Shown here: positions 1 to 10,988 of the stretch, one piece after another
Numbering within the stretch: position 1 is the stretch's first letter
How the letters are laid out: each line of letters begins with the position of its first letter
From: Chlamydomonas reinhardtii
Lineage: Eukaryota > Chlorophyta > Chlorophyceae > Chlamydomonadales > Chlamydomonadaceae
Length of the DNA stretch: 64,000 nucleotides
Assembly: GCF_000002595.2 (NCBI RefSeq)
Contig: NC_057015.1
Coordinates: 6,867,668-6,931,667, forward strand
Direction: 5' to 3'
Made by a program: the position numbers and the translations under genes
The notes under the pieces: model-generated
What the model saw: the letters and a program-made list of their open reading frames with translations, nothing else
Databases searched by the model: none
What the model was told of the DNA's origin: nothing

Positions 1-222
1 CACCAGGTGAGCAAGGCCACGCACGTGGCGCCACATACCGCAGGCTTTGGCCGTGTGTGAGCACAGCCATGGCTGGGAACCGCTGCTAGTGCTCTCGGGT
101 CACCATAAGTATAATACAAAGTATGTAGCCTGTCAAGCATGGGGCATGTCGGTATGCTTTTCAACTCAGTTGCTACTCAGGCGCTACGCATGAGCGTGAT
201 CCCCGCCCTGGTCCTCCAAAAG

Positions 223-3200
223 TCTTGCCTGCCACCCCCGCTCGTTCCGCTGCACAGCCGCTGCCGGCGCAACTACTACCCCTCGGTGAAGGAGTGCACC
301 ACGTCGGAGCTCAGCTGCCTGAACAACTGCAACAAGCGGGGGACGTGCGTCTCTGGCTGGTGCCACTGCAAGCCAGGTGCGCACCGAGTGCGCCGCACAG
401 CGCGTGTACGGGTGTTGGGTGTTGGGTACGTACGAGTGGGGTGGGGCGGGTTTCGGTGTGAACCGCGTCTGAACGAAATGGCCAGATGGCCCCTAACATG
501 CAATCAACACCTGCACCTAGATCTATATCGGTTTATGGCTGTGCGTGCTTACAAAGCCAGCATTATATCGACTTCTCCGCTCGAAGGCTTCTTCGGAGCT
601 GATTGCTCGCTGTCACTGGACGCGGAGGGCAAGCCGGAGCTGCTGGCGGGCACGGGATACGCCACACGCGCCAAGCGGCCCTGGGTGTATGTGTACGAGT
701 TGCCCCCCGACCTGACTACGTGGTGGGTGGATGGGCGTGCGTGGGTTGGAAAAGTAATGAGTTGAAATGGGAGTGTGGGAGGTCGGTGTACGGTGCGCGT
801 ACTTCGCTGTGAGTCTGGGTCGGGGCGCTCAATTTGCTATGCACGTAATTTGTCTCCAAAGCGAGCCACACGTGCACATGACAGGACCAACACAAAGCGC
901 TTGGACCGGTCGACCCACATCCACTTTTACCAACGGCTGTTGGGCAGTGGCGCCAGGATAGCGGATGGAGACAAGGCGGACTGGTGAGCAGGAGACCACG
1001 CCACACTCGAGTCGGCCTGTAAAGCCGGGGCACATGGTCGGCACTTGGTCATACCGCTTTACCCGCACGGCCTCTTGCTGCCCACCCTGATTGCTGCCCA
1101 GCCTCCAATGCGCCGCCTCAGCATCGCCGCCTCCTAACCAATATAGCCTGCAACCCCACTGCCACCCATGACTGCCACCCGTGCTTCCGCATTCCGGTAG
1201 GTACTACATCCCCATCCGCCAGCGCATGACGGCGGACTCGCGCTTCCTGAGTGAGGCGGTCGCTTACATCAGCGCCACCTACCCCTGGTGGAACCGCACA
1301 GGCGGCTCGCGCCACTTTGTCATTCACACAGGTGCGCGGGTGCGGTTGCGCCACAGCAGGGCTCGTCGGGAACCTGTCAAGCGAGGCACTAGCTCCGGTT
1401 GCGCTTGCGTATACCAAAGCTTCGTTGTTTGTTTTGCGATTTGCATACCGTGCGCTGGCATAGCCGAACCATGGGACTGTGGCCATCTCGGTGCATGCTA
1501 TAGATGTCTTTCTTCGCCCACGCCGTTACGCCCGCAGGTGACCTGGGCGCGGATGAGACGCAGCTGGGGGCCCGGCTGCAGGCGCCCAACATCACGTGGC
1601 TCACACGTAAGCGGCAGCGGGGTGTCGTGGGGGTGGGGGTACAGGGAAGGCACCTGGCAGGGCATAGGGGCCGCGCACTGGTGCAGTGGTGCAATGCTGA
1701 TATGCCCTCCATGCCCGCACCACGCGCCTCAGACTGGGGCCTGACAATGGACAAAGTGTTCTCCGGCTGGAAGAAGGCACACCGGCCAGACAAGGTGAGA
1801 GGCCCGCAACAAGGCCACACCGTATGCACAATGCCCCTGCGGCCCTGCGGCCTCTGTCTCTTGTGTTCGGCACCTGTGTGCGAGCCATGCCCGCTCCTGC
1901 CGCCCCCGCGCGGCGCCTCACAGGACGTGGTCATCCCGGTGTTCCTGACGCCCGGCCACTTCAAGCACTTTGGTCTGGAGCGCACGCCGCTGCACCCGCT
2001 CATGGACAAGCAGGAGCGCACCACCACATTCTTCTTCGCGGGTGGGCGGGGCGGAGGGGCTCAGGGGTGCCCTGAGTATGGTATGCGAAGCCCCAAGCCA
2101 CCAGCGCGAGCACCATAGCAACGCTGGGCCTGTGTAGACAATGCAATGTGGCCTTGATATGGCGGTGTATCTTTGTGCGATTCAGGTCGCATCTGTGGCG
2201 ACCGGAAGCCGCCCAAGACTGGCTCCTGGCCCAACTGCGGCCCGCGCAGCCCCGGCTACAGCGCGGGCGTGAGGCAGCTGGTCCACCACCACCACTGGGA
2301 CCGCCCGGTGCGGGGGGGGGGGGGGGACTGGGGCTGGCAATGCCCTAAGGGATGGATGGGGGCATGCGGGCGGCTCACACCCGGGACACGCATGGTCATG
2401 CTGTGAGCGCTCGTTCGCACCTCGTCGCGGCTCAAACCTGTCAGCTATGAACCAGGGCTACGCCCCAACCGCGGTCCCATTGAACCACGCCCTCCCCCCC
2501 TCGGTACGCACAACACCACACCTGGTGTCTACCTCGCTACACTTCTCTGTACCAATCCTTGGAAACCCCTCCCCCGGAAGATGGTCTACCGTCTACCACT
2601 TCCTTAACTAGGCATGAATGTAACCCCCCCCCGGGCTGNNNNNNNNNNNNNNNNNNNNNNNNNNNNNNNNNNNNNNNNNNNNNNNNNNNNNNNNNNNNNN
2701 NNNNNNNNNNNNNNNNNNNNNNNNNNNNNNNNNNNNNNCTTTCTTCGCCCACGCCGTTACGCCCGCAGGTGACCTGGGCGCGGATGAGACGCAGCTGGGG
2801 GCCCGGCTGCAGGCGCCCAACATCACGTGGCTCACACGTAAGCGGCAGCGGGGTGTCGTGGGGGTGGGGGTACAGGGAAGGCCCCTGGCAGGGCATAGGG
2901 GCCGCGCACTGGTGCAGTGGTGCAATGCTGATATGCCCTCCATGCCCGCACCACGCGCCTCAGACTGGGGCCTGACAATGGACAAAGTGTTCTCCGGCTG
3001 GAAGAAGGCACACCGGCCAGACAAGGTGAGAGGCCCGCAACAAGGCCACACCGTATGCACAATGCCCCTGCGGCCCTGCGGCCTCTGTCTCTTGTGTTCG
3101 GCACCTGTGTGCGAGCCATGCCCGCTCCTGCCGCCCCCGCGCGGCGCCTCACAGGACGTGGTCATCCCGGTGTTCCTGACGCCCGGCCACTTCAAGCACT

Positions 3201-5154
3201 TTGGTCTGGAGCGCACGCCGCTGCACCCGTTCATGGACAAGCAGGAGCGCACCACCACATTCTTCTTCGCGGGTGGGCGGGGCGGAGGGGCTCAGGGGTG
3301 CCCTGAGTATGGTATGCGAAGCCCCAAGCCACCAGCGCGAGCACCATAGCAACGCTGGGCCTGTGTAGACAATGCAATGTGGCCTTGATATGGCGGTGTA
3401 TCTTTGTGCGATTCAGGTCGCATCTGTGGCGACCGGAAGCCGCCCAAGACTGGCTCCTGGCCCAATTGCGGCCCGCGCAGCCCCGGCTACAGCGCGGGCG
3501 TGAGGCAGCTGGTCCACCACCACCACTGGGACCCCCCGGTGCGGGGGGGGGGGGGGGACTGGGGCTGGCAGTGCCGTAAGGGATGGATGGGGGCATGCGG
3601 GCGGCTCACACCCGGGACACGCATGGTCATGCTGTGAGCGCTCGTTCGCACCTCGTCGCGGCTCAAACCTGTCAGCTATGAACCAGCGCTACGCCCCAAC
3701 CGCGGTCCCATTGAACCACGCCCTCCCCCCCTCGGTACGCACAACACCACACCTGCTGTCTACCTCGCTACACTTCTCTGTACCAATCCTTGCAAACCCC
3801 TCCCCCGCAAGATGGTCTACCGTCTACCACTTCCTTAACTAGTCATGAATGTAACCCCCCCCCGCGCTGCCGCGCCTGCAGGGCTTCAAGGTGGTGCTGC
3901 ATGAGCCCAACTACGGCGCCGCGCTGGGCTCGTCCAAGTTCTGTCTGGCGCCGCTGGGCGGAGGGCACGGCCAGCGCCAGGTGCGTGCGCTGCACACACA
4001 CAGCCGCGATGCCGCCTTATGCCGGGCACACCGTTTGGTGTTAGGACTTCAAGGGGCCGCATTTCGACCAAGCCCGCATCGCGCGCACTATGCCTTGGCT
4101 GGGTGTCCGGCACCGCATGGGGCACGGAGACAAAGCAGCTGTGTGTCGTGTCCTGGTGTGCAGATCATCGTGTCGTTCATGGGCTGCCTGCCGGTGTGCA
4201 TCGCGGACGACGTGTACGAGCCGTTTGAGCCGCAGTACAACTGGACCCAGTTCGGCGTGCGGCCGGCGGAGTCCGACATCCCGGAGCTGCACACCATACT
4301 GGAGTCCGTCTCCGCCAAGGAGTACGCGGCGAAGCAGGTGTGTGTTGCAGAGCGGAAGTATGGTACAGTGCTTAAGAACGCCGCAAGCTGGGACCCGGGT
4401 AATCGCTTGATGCCTGCGCGGCGTGCAGCGGCCTCGTGCTAATCCGTTCCGAAGACCCGAACCCTCTCCGCTGCCTTATCCACACTTTGACTTCTTCCGC
4501 CTCCGCCTCTTCCACCTCCTCTCACAGCGCGCGCTGCGCTGTGCCGCGCAACACTTTGTGTACAGCAGCATTGTGGGCGGCTTGTTTGGCGAGGACGGCC
4601 GATATGACGCCTTCGAGACCACACTGGAGGTCCTGAGGGTCAAGGCGGAGCACCCGGACGCGGCCCCGGAGACCTACCGGCAGATTGACGAGGACTTTGA
4701 CGCGTTCATGGACTGCCGCGACCCGCCCAGGTGGAAGGCGGCAGCGCCCGCGCCACACCTGTGGGGGCTGGAGGACGAGGAGGAAGATGGGGAAGGGGAG
4801 GGCGAGGGCGAAGAGGTGGAGAAGGGGAGTGGGCGAGCCAATGGGAGCGAAGTAAAGCCTGGGAGAGGGAGAGGAAAGGAGGGCGGTGGGAAGGCGGGGC
4901 GGAAGGGCGGGTGGCTAGGGAAGGTGTTGGGGCGGAGCTTGTTAGGTGGTGATGAGGGGGCGAAAGTCGACAGCGCAGGCGAGCAGGGCGGGGGCTGGGT
5001 GAACCCATTGTGTAGTCATAGCATGATGGACCGCAAATGGAATCCGTGCGAGCGTTTTGTGCAGGGCGCATCGAAGACGCACATGATCCCAGGTGGCATC
5101 ATGTGCGCAAAAACTAGGCACAACCTGGCTGAGTGCCCGCGCATCTGGCTGTAG
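223..5154 (+). CDS. EGF-like + exostosin (GT47) glycosyltransferase, copy A, 5' incomplete and split by an assembly gap
   Basis: Probably a Golgi or secreted glycosyltransferase of the exostosin/GT47 family. Exons read as ~223-376, 587-722, 885-983, 1201-1331, 1538-1606, 1733-1794, 1924-2041, 2186-2268, 3882-3980, 4164-4337 and 4528-5154; all junction phases agree. The four exons 1538-2268 recur at 2769-2837, 2964-3025, 3155-3272 and 3417-3499 after the gap and should be counted once. An EGF-like module (CLNNCNKRGTC...CHCKPG, then FFGADC) precedes the exostosin domain (VYVYELPPDL, PWWNRTGGSRHF, DVVIPVF, FCLAPLGGGHGQRQ, FMGCLPVCIADDVYEPFEP). The last exon adds an acidic/Gly-Arg linker and a short Cys-rich tail. 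The 5' end is uncertain: a donor-like CAG|GTGAGC at 4-12 suggests an earlier exon, and the signal peptide is not visible. It is closest to the neighbouring copy B. Substrate unknown. Confidence 0.85.
1508..2638 (+). repeat. Left flank of the gap, duplicate of 2739-3869
   Basis: These 1131 bp recur at a constant offset of 1231 bp with no net indel and about 12 substitutions, at least seven of them in the last 350 bp before the gap. Six are G here where the right copy has C, five of those directly after a G. This looks like poor base calling at the end of a contig. The segment carries four exons of GT47 copy A. Confidence 0.95.
2639..2738. other. Assembly gap of exactly 100 N
   Basis: A run of exactly 100 undetermined bases, the customary placeholder for a gap of unknown size. 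It lies inside an intron-rich part of GT47 copy A. Confidence 0.99.
2739..3869 (+). repeat. Right flank of the gap, duplicate of 1508-2638
   Basis: Begins at the first base after the gap and matches the left flank up to that flank's last base before the gap. It is probably the more accurate copy because it continues into unique sequence with the next exon at 3882. It carries the same four exons (2769-2837, 2964-3025, 3155-3272, 3417-3499). Confidence 0.95.
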
Positions 5155-5253
5155 CTTCTCCCGAATTAACTGCAGTACGGTGGGCGAATCGACGGGCTGA
5201 CAGGCAGTACCAGGACTGTGATGTATCGGCAAGGGCGGATAAAGCTTTGGTCT

Positions 5254-5265
5254 TGTAACGTGTAA
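5254..5265 (+). terminator. Polyadenylation signal(s) TGTAA of GT47 copy A
   Basis: Two TGTAA motifs (5254-5258 and 5261-5265) lie about 100 bp after the stop codon. TGTAA is the usual poly(A) signal of Chlamydomonas nuclear genes. Confidence 0.7.
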
Positions 5266-5520
5266 GCGCCCATGAACCACCTCGCAGCACTGCCTACCAA
5301 AGTGCCGTACATCAGCTAACGCTGGCCGCAAGGCCAACAGCACCGGTGGCGGCACACGGGCACGGGCACCTGTGCCTGCATGATGGCTGTGTTCAACGCC
5401 ACCGCAGCAGCGCTTGTGCGGAAAGAGCACAGCCTTGCATAAGCAAGCGATGGAATGGATGGTGCAGAGACGGACACGTAGGAGGTCTGCGCTTGAGTGG
5501 GAAAACTAGTCGCCAAGAAC

Positions 5521-5641
5521 GAAGCAGGGGTTGGGGCGTGGTGGGGGGGAATGCTCGCGCGGTGCGTGCCGGGGTGATCGCGGAAGCAGGGGTTGGGGCG
5601 TGGTGGGGGGGAGTGCTCGCGCGGTGCGTGCCGGGGTGATC
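5521..5641 (+). repeat. 62-bp tandem repeat, two copies
   Basis: Two nearly identical G-rich units beginning GAAGCAGGGGTTGGGGCGTG at 5521 and 5583. They differ by few bases and lie upstream of GT47 copy B. Confidence 0.9.
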
Positions 5642-5874
5642 TGGCTTCGCGGCTCCAACTTCATTTCTTGACTGAAAAGATTGCTGCAGCTCAGACCTAA
5701 AACCACAATACTTCAAAGGGGACTATCTGTACCTGTCGCGGTTCATGAATCGAGCATAATACTTCTTCAGAATGGCTACCAACCGACAAACAATCTATCA
5801 TTCTTGAATGGTGCGGAACCCATAGTGCACATCGTGTACAGAATGGGGCCGAGTGGGCCGTCGCGAAGGAGCAG

Positions 5875-8800
5875 ATGACAATGCCAGGGAGGAGACCGGC
5901 ACCGCTGCTGCTGGTCGCACTGGTTTGGGCCCTGGGCTGCCAGCTGCGGGTAAGTTTCGCATGGTGGACTGCGAGGGCCATCTGGAGTGTTACGGGGGGG
6001 ATCCGGGGAAGGGGTTGGGGTTTGGAGTCGCGTGTTCAGCCACGAACGACTGGTTCAGACGTTCATCGACACGGCGGCGCCCGCAGGTGAATGCTTTCTT
6101 CTTCCGTAGCAAGCCAGCACCCAAGCAGCACCCGGAGCATCCTGCCCCGGCGCTCGCTAGGGCACCGGCCCCGGCGGCCGCTGTCGGCGTGCCCTTCACG
6201 CCCGGCGTGAGCAGGTGCCCGGCCAACTGCAGTCGTTTCGGCAGCTGCAATGAGGAGACTGGGAGGTGAGGCCAGGGGCTGCTTTCTCCCCTGGTCACGA
6301 AAGTGTCGCAAACCAACAACTATACCAAACGCGGAGGCAACCGTAGATGAGCTGCTATTGTTCCCGCTCCACGCCTAGCAAGCCTCATCCCGGCGTGCTT
6401 GCCTGCCTGTGTGCGCTGACCGCGCTGCAGCTGCGACTGCTTGCGCAACCGCATGGGTCCCGACTGCGGCCGCAAGCTGATGCGGCCGGGCATGCTGCAG
6501 CGCTGTCAGGACATGGGCTACAAGGATGTCAAGGAATGCCTGGCCAAGGACCAGGTATACGTGAGGGGTGTGTGCTGGGAAGGAAGGCGTGCCGTGGCGT
6601 GGAGATGGCGAGCGAAGGCAAGGGAGGAGGGCCGGGGAGCGGCGGCGTGCGGGCGGTGGGGAAGGACGGCTCTTGGTGCAGTGCATGTGTGAAGTAATGC
6701 ACGCATGCTAACGCCGTCCTCGTGCATCTGACCCTGCTCATGCAGCTTTGTGTGAACGCATGCAACAAGCTGGGCAGATGTGTGGCAGGCGTCTGCCACT
6801 GCAAGAAAGGTACGGCACGCACACAGCAGCCATACTAGGCGAGCCGCTGCGTTTCCTTTCTAGGTCTGAGCTCTATCCCATTCCGTGTACACAATGTTCT
6901 CAACAGGCTACTACGGTATAGACTGTGCGTTGTCGATGGGCCAGGACGGCCAGCCTGTGCTGCTGGCGGGCAAGGGGTACGCCACACGCGCCAAGCGGCC
7001 CTGGGTGTATGTGTACGAGTTGCCGCCGGAGCTGTCAGCCTGGTAGGTGTTGAGTGATTGCCCTTTATTTCTCCTACTTGTGCCGTAATGCGACAAGTCA
7101 AGGCACGTGCCTACGTCTATGCGTATTTGGAGCGAGGCGTAGAATTAACACAATGCACCGGCCTCGCATGATTGCGCTGCAATGCCAGGTACAACCACCG
7201 GCGACTGGACCGGCCCACGCACATGCTGTTCGCGCAGCGGCTGCTGAGCAGCGGCGCACGCATCGCCGATGGTGACCAGGCAGACTACTACTACATCCCC
7301 GTGCGGCAGCGCTCGTGAGTGGTGGAGTGGATATGTGAAGCAGTGGGTAAGGCTAGATTTAAAGGCTGTGCTATAACTGGCCCAGCTGTGATAGTGATGG
7401 TGGGTGGGTTCTCGCGGCCCTGATGTCATGCCATGTCTAATGTGCATTGCCTTCGGTCCCTAACCTGCAGCACCATGTTTGCACTCGCGGCCCCTTGCTC
7501 GTCTTTCATGAGCGCACATACCCTTGTCCCTGGGCGTTTCATGATTCGTACTGGGTGTGGTGAACGCGAATCCCTCTCCCTTTCCCGCGGTGTGCAGCGC
7601 GCCAGAGTCGTCGCTGCTGGTGGATGCGATTAAACACATCCGGCAGCACTACCCCTGGTGGAACCGGACGCAGGGCCACAAACACTTCGTCATCCAGACA
7701 GGCACGTCCTTTCGTACTGCTGCCGTTGCCACGTGCTCGTACGTAGCGCTGCCATTAGCAGGCCCGTGCACTCCTGCAACCTGCTGGACACCGATGACAC
7801 CGGCCACACAAATCTGATTTTTCTGCTGTACGGCAATATGTGTGCTCCTCTGCGTAATTCACGTCACAGGCGACTGGGGCCGCGCTGAAATGGATCCCAA
7901 CCTGTTGCAGCTGACGGAGAACATGACCTGGTTGACACGTGAGTGGCGCCCTGAGGGATTAAGTGGCGAGGTAGAAGGGAGGTACGGCAACATGGGACAT
8001 TTGCGCTTGCAACCATTGTGCCATTGTGGTTTCCCTGCACGTGCAGACTGGGGCCTAACCACTGACCGGCATGACAAGATTCTGCGCTGGGTGCCCTCCT
8101 ACCGCCCAGAAAAAGTGCGGGGGTGACGCTTTACTACCGCAGGCCCCTGTTGAGCAGCATGCACGGCGGTGGCAGGGTGTGCCAGTGCTTCAGCCACGCC
8201 GTACCTGAGCGCTACCTAACCTAGGCTCGCGACAAGCCTTACAATGCATTCCAGCTTCAGTATGCCCATGCGCTTGCCTGCCGCTTTGCCTGTGGACACC
8301 CTCGCTTCCTCTGGCCACCTCCACGCATCTCCACCCGGCGAATGGCTCACCTCCTGCGCTTCGTGCTTCAGGACGTGGTCGTTCCTGTCTTCATCAGCCC
8401 GGGCCACTTCGTCAAGTTCTCCATGATTCACACGCCGCTCAACCCAGCCAACAAGGCCAAGCCTCGGGACAAAGCCCGCTTCTTCTTTGCAGGGCGCATC
8501 TGCTTCAACTCCAAGTGGGTGGGACGGCGTCCTGAGCATGCTGCCAGTACACATGCGAATACTCGACGTGGGGCCGTAACTCCTGCCGTAACTCCTGCCT
8601 AACTCCTGCCTAATTCTTCATGTCTTAGGTACCCAACCAAAGCGACCTGGCCCCACTGCGATGGCGACCACTGGGCCTACAGCGCGGGTGTCCGGGAGAA
8701 GGTGATTACGTGCCGTCAGGCGTGTGTGGTGTATGCCGCGGCAGCATCACCGCCGCCGGCCCATCCCCAGATGCCAACATTGGCGCGCTGTGATGCGCCG

Positions 8801-10451
8801 TGGCCGATACCGCCCGCCCACACCTCCACATTTCCACGCTTCGGCGCACTTCCAAATGTTCCGCAGGTGTTCGTGTCGCACTGGAACCGCAGCGGCTACC
8901 ACGTGGCCCGCTCCGAGAAGCGCTACGGTCAGTACCTGGCCAGGTCGCTGTACTGCCTGGCGCCGCCGGGGGCGGGGCACGGGCAGCGCCAGATCCAGGC
9001 CCTGTTCATGGGCTGTGTGCCCGTCACCATCGCGGACGGCGTGGCGGAGCCGTTCGAGCCCGCCGTTAACTGGTAGGAGGCGCGGGGGCTGGCGACGCGA
9101 TCGGTGGGGCGATCGGTGGGGCGCTTCCGAGGGGCTTCCAGGCATGACTACCGTGTAGGTACCTGTGCTTGGATGATGGGGACTGCAGGAGGTCGTGCTG
9201 GTGCAGGCGCTGGTGCCTTAGGTGTCCCTAGCAGGGCTTGGTGGCTGGTAACAATGCCTGAGACTGCCCCTGACCTTGCTGCCACGCGCGCTTTGGTTCA
9301 GGACGGACTGGGGTGTGCGAGTGGCGGAGGCGGACGTACCGCAGATGCACACCCTACTGGACGACATTGGTCCGGAGCAGCTCGCAGTAAAGCAGGTGCG
9401 TGCGGCTGCGGCCTTCTGGGCCGTCGGAAACACCGCGTTCGCTCGGCTAGCTACCTATGCAAGGTTGCTCACGGCGTCCGTGCAAGGCTAGGGGGCCTTG
9501 ACAGACTGCTTGGGAAGTGGGGACCTGTCCCGACACAATCGCACCGGCTTTCACCGGCTTGCCCCACCGCTGCAGGCCCGAATGCGATGCGCGGCGCAGC
9601 ACATGTTGTACAGCAGCATCACAGGCGGCGTGTTCGGAGAGGACGGCGCCTTTGACGCCTTCGAGACCACCCTGGAGGTGATGCGGGTGCGGGCGGAGCA
9701 CCCGGACGCGCGGCAGGAGGACTTCCGCAAGGTGCGTGGGTTGCGTGGGTGCGTGGGTGCGGGTGCGCGTGTGTGGGTGTGGGTGCGTGTACGGTTGCAG
9801 GTGTGGGAGGGTGTGCAAGGTACGGTGCCACGCTGCCGTACACAATCCCGTTGGACTTGCACGTTGCACACCGACATTAGGGCCCCCTCTCGGCTGGTAC
9901 ACCTGTATGCCGTGTCCCACCTGCCCCACGCGCCCCAGCTGGACGCGGCCTTTGACGCCTTTATGGACTGCCGCGAGCCGCCGGGGCCACAGCCCGCCTT
10001 CCGCCGCCTCAGCGGACTGCTGCCGGACGCACAAGTCCTGGCGGAGCTGCAGGCGGAGGAGGCGGCGGAGGCAGCGGCAGAGGCAGCGGCGGAGGCGGCG
10101 GAGGCGGCGCGGAGCAGTAAAGGCCTGGGGAGGGATGGCGAGGACGAGGAAGGGGACGAAGAGCAGGACGAGGAGGATGGCGGTTGGGCGGTGGAGGACG
10201 GGAAGGTTGGTGAGCGCGACCAGGAAGCTGGGACAGCTGCAGTGCTGTCGGCAAAGGCGCGGCCGCCTGCTGCGCCTGGAACGCCGCCGCTGTTGGCTCT
10301 GTGCAGCCACGCCTACAGCGACATCCACAACCACGACCGGTCCTGCTACTACGTGATGCGGGGCGGAGGCTACATGGGGGTGCCGGGCGGCGCCATATGC
10401 GCGCGAGGATTCAAGTCACGTTTGGCGCAATGCCCGCGGCTATGGGCGTGA
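5875..10451 (+). CDS. EGF-like + exostosin (GT47) glycosyltransferase, copy B, complete
   Basis: Fifteen exons (5875-5949, 6087-6265, 6431-6554, 6746-6809, 6907-7042, 7189-7314, 7598-7701, 7870-7938, 8047-8114, 8372-8514, 8629-8701, 8867-9072, 9302-9395, 9576-9731, 9939-10451) give 709 residues in frame. The N-terminus MTMPGRRPAPLLLVALVWAL is a signal peptide or anchor. Cys-rich EGF-like modules follow (CPANCSRFGSC, CDCLRNRMGPDCG, CVNACNKLGRCVAGVCHC), then the exostosin domain (WVYVYELPPEL, HYPWWNRTQGHKHF, YCLAPPGAGHGQRQ, FMGCVPVTIADGVAEPFEP), an Ala/Glu-rich acidic linker and a four-Cys tail. The intron after 7701 needs a GC donor (GC-AG). Intron positions differ from copy A around the FFAGRIC segment and before the DAAFDAF segment. 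It probably modifies wall or secretory glycans; acceptor unknown. Confidence 0.9.
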
Positions 10452-10988
10452 GGAACAGGGCTGGCGTTGGTGGTCTGGACTCGGGACGTTCTGCCCAAGC
10501 GAAGTAGATGGCTTGAGGTGAAAGGGACAAAGAATGTGTTGACATGGGTTGTTGACGCGGCGCGATGAATCTGTGACCATGTCACCCACCAGGCACGTCA
10601 GAACGAGACAAAGGACGGTCGGTGTCTTTGAGCGTTCGAGAGGGCTGTTTCCCTTGGCTGACCCCTTGGCTGACCCGACCGTTCCCCTCTAACTTTAAAA
10701 TTTTGACCATAACACGCGAGCCTCAAACAGCTGAAAGCCTGGAACCCCAACACAACGAGCGCGTCACACACAGGAGATCACCACAAACGCGAGCCACGCA
10801 AGGGCACGATGCGGCTGACGGCTAGAATGCCCAGCCTTCGCCATCCACCCCTGCCACTCAACTCCACATCCGTGCGATATAGGAACTACGAGCTGCAAGC
10901 CAAGCAGCACACTAGCCAACAGTATGGCAGCCTAGCCCCTGTCTTTGCTAACCGGCCTCCTCACACTCTCAGGCCCGGTTAGGGGCGT
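10452..10988. other. Convergent 3' spacer, no gene seen
   Basis: 537 bp between the stop codons of GT47 copy B and the minus-strand cyclophilin gene. It should hold both 3' UTRs, but I see no TGTAA on either strand. Nothing else recognised. Confidence 0.6.

Larger units (their letters stand above)
5155..5874. other. Spacer between the two GT47 genes
   Basis: 720 bp holding the 3' UTR of copy A, a two-copy minisatellite (5521-5641) and the presumed promoter and 5' UTR of copy B. No coding region recognised. Confidence 0.6.

Noticed and set aside
1389-3258. Minus-strand frames around the gap that appear twice
   Set aside because: They are antisense to GT47 introns and exons and are duplicated only because the gap flanks are duplicated.
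1508-3869. A genuine internal duplication of the exostosin domain
   Set aside because: The boundaries coincide exactly with the N run and the errors cluster at the contig end, so an assembly overlap is the simpler explanation.
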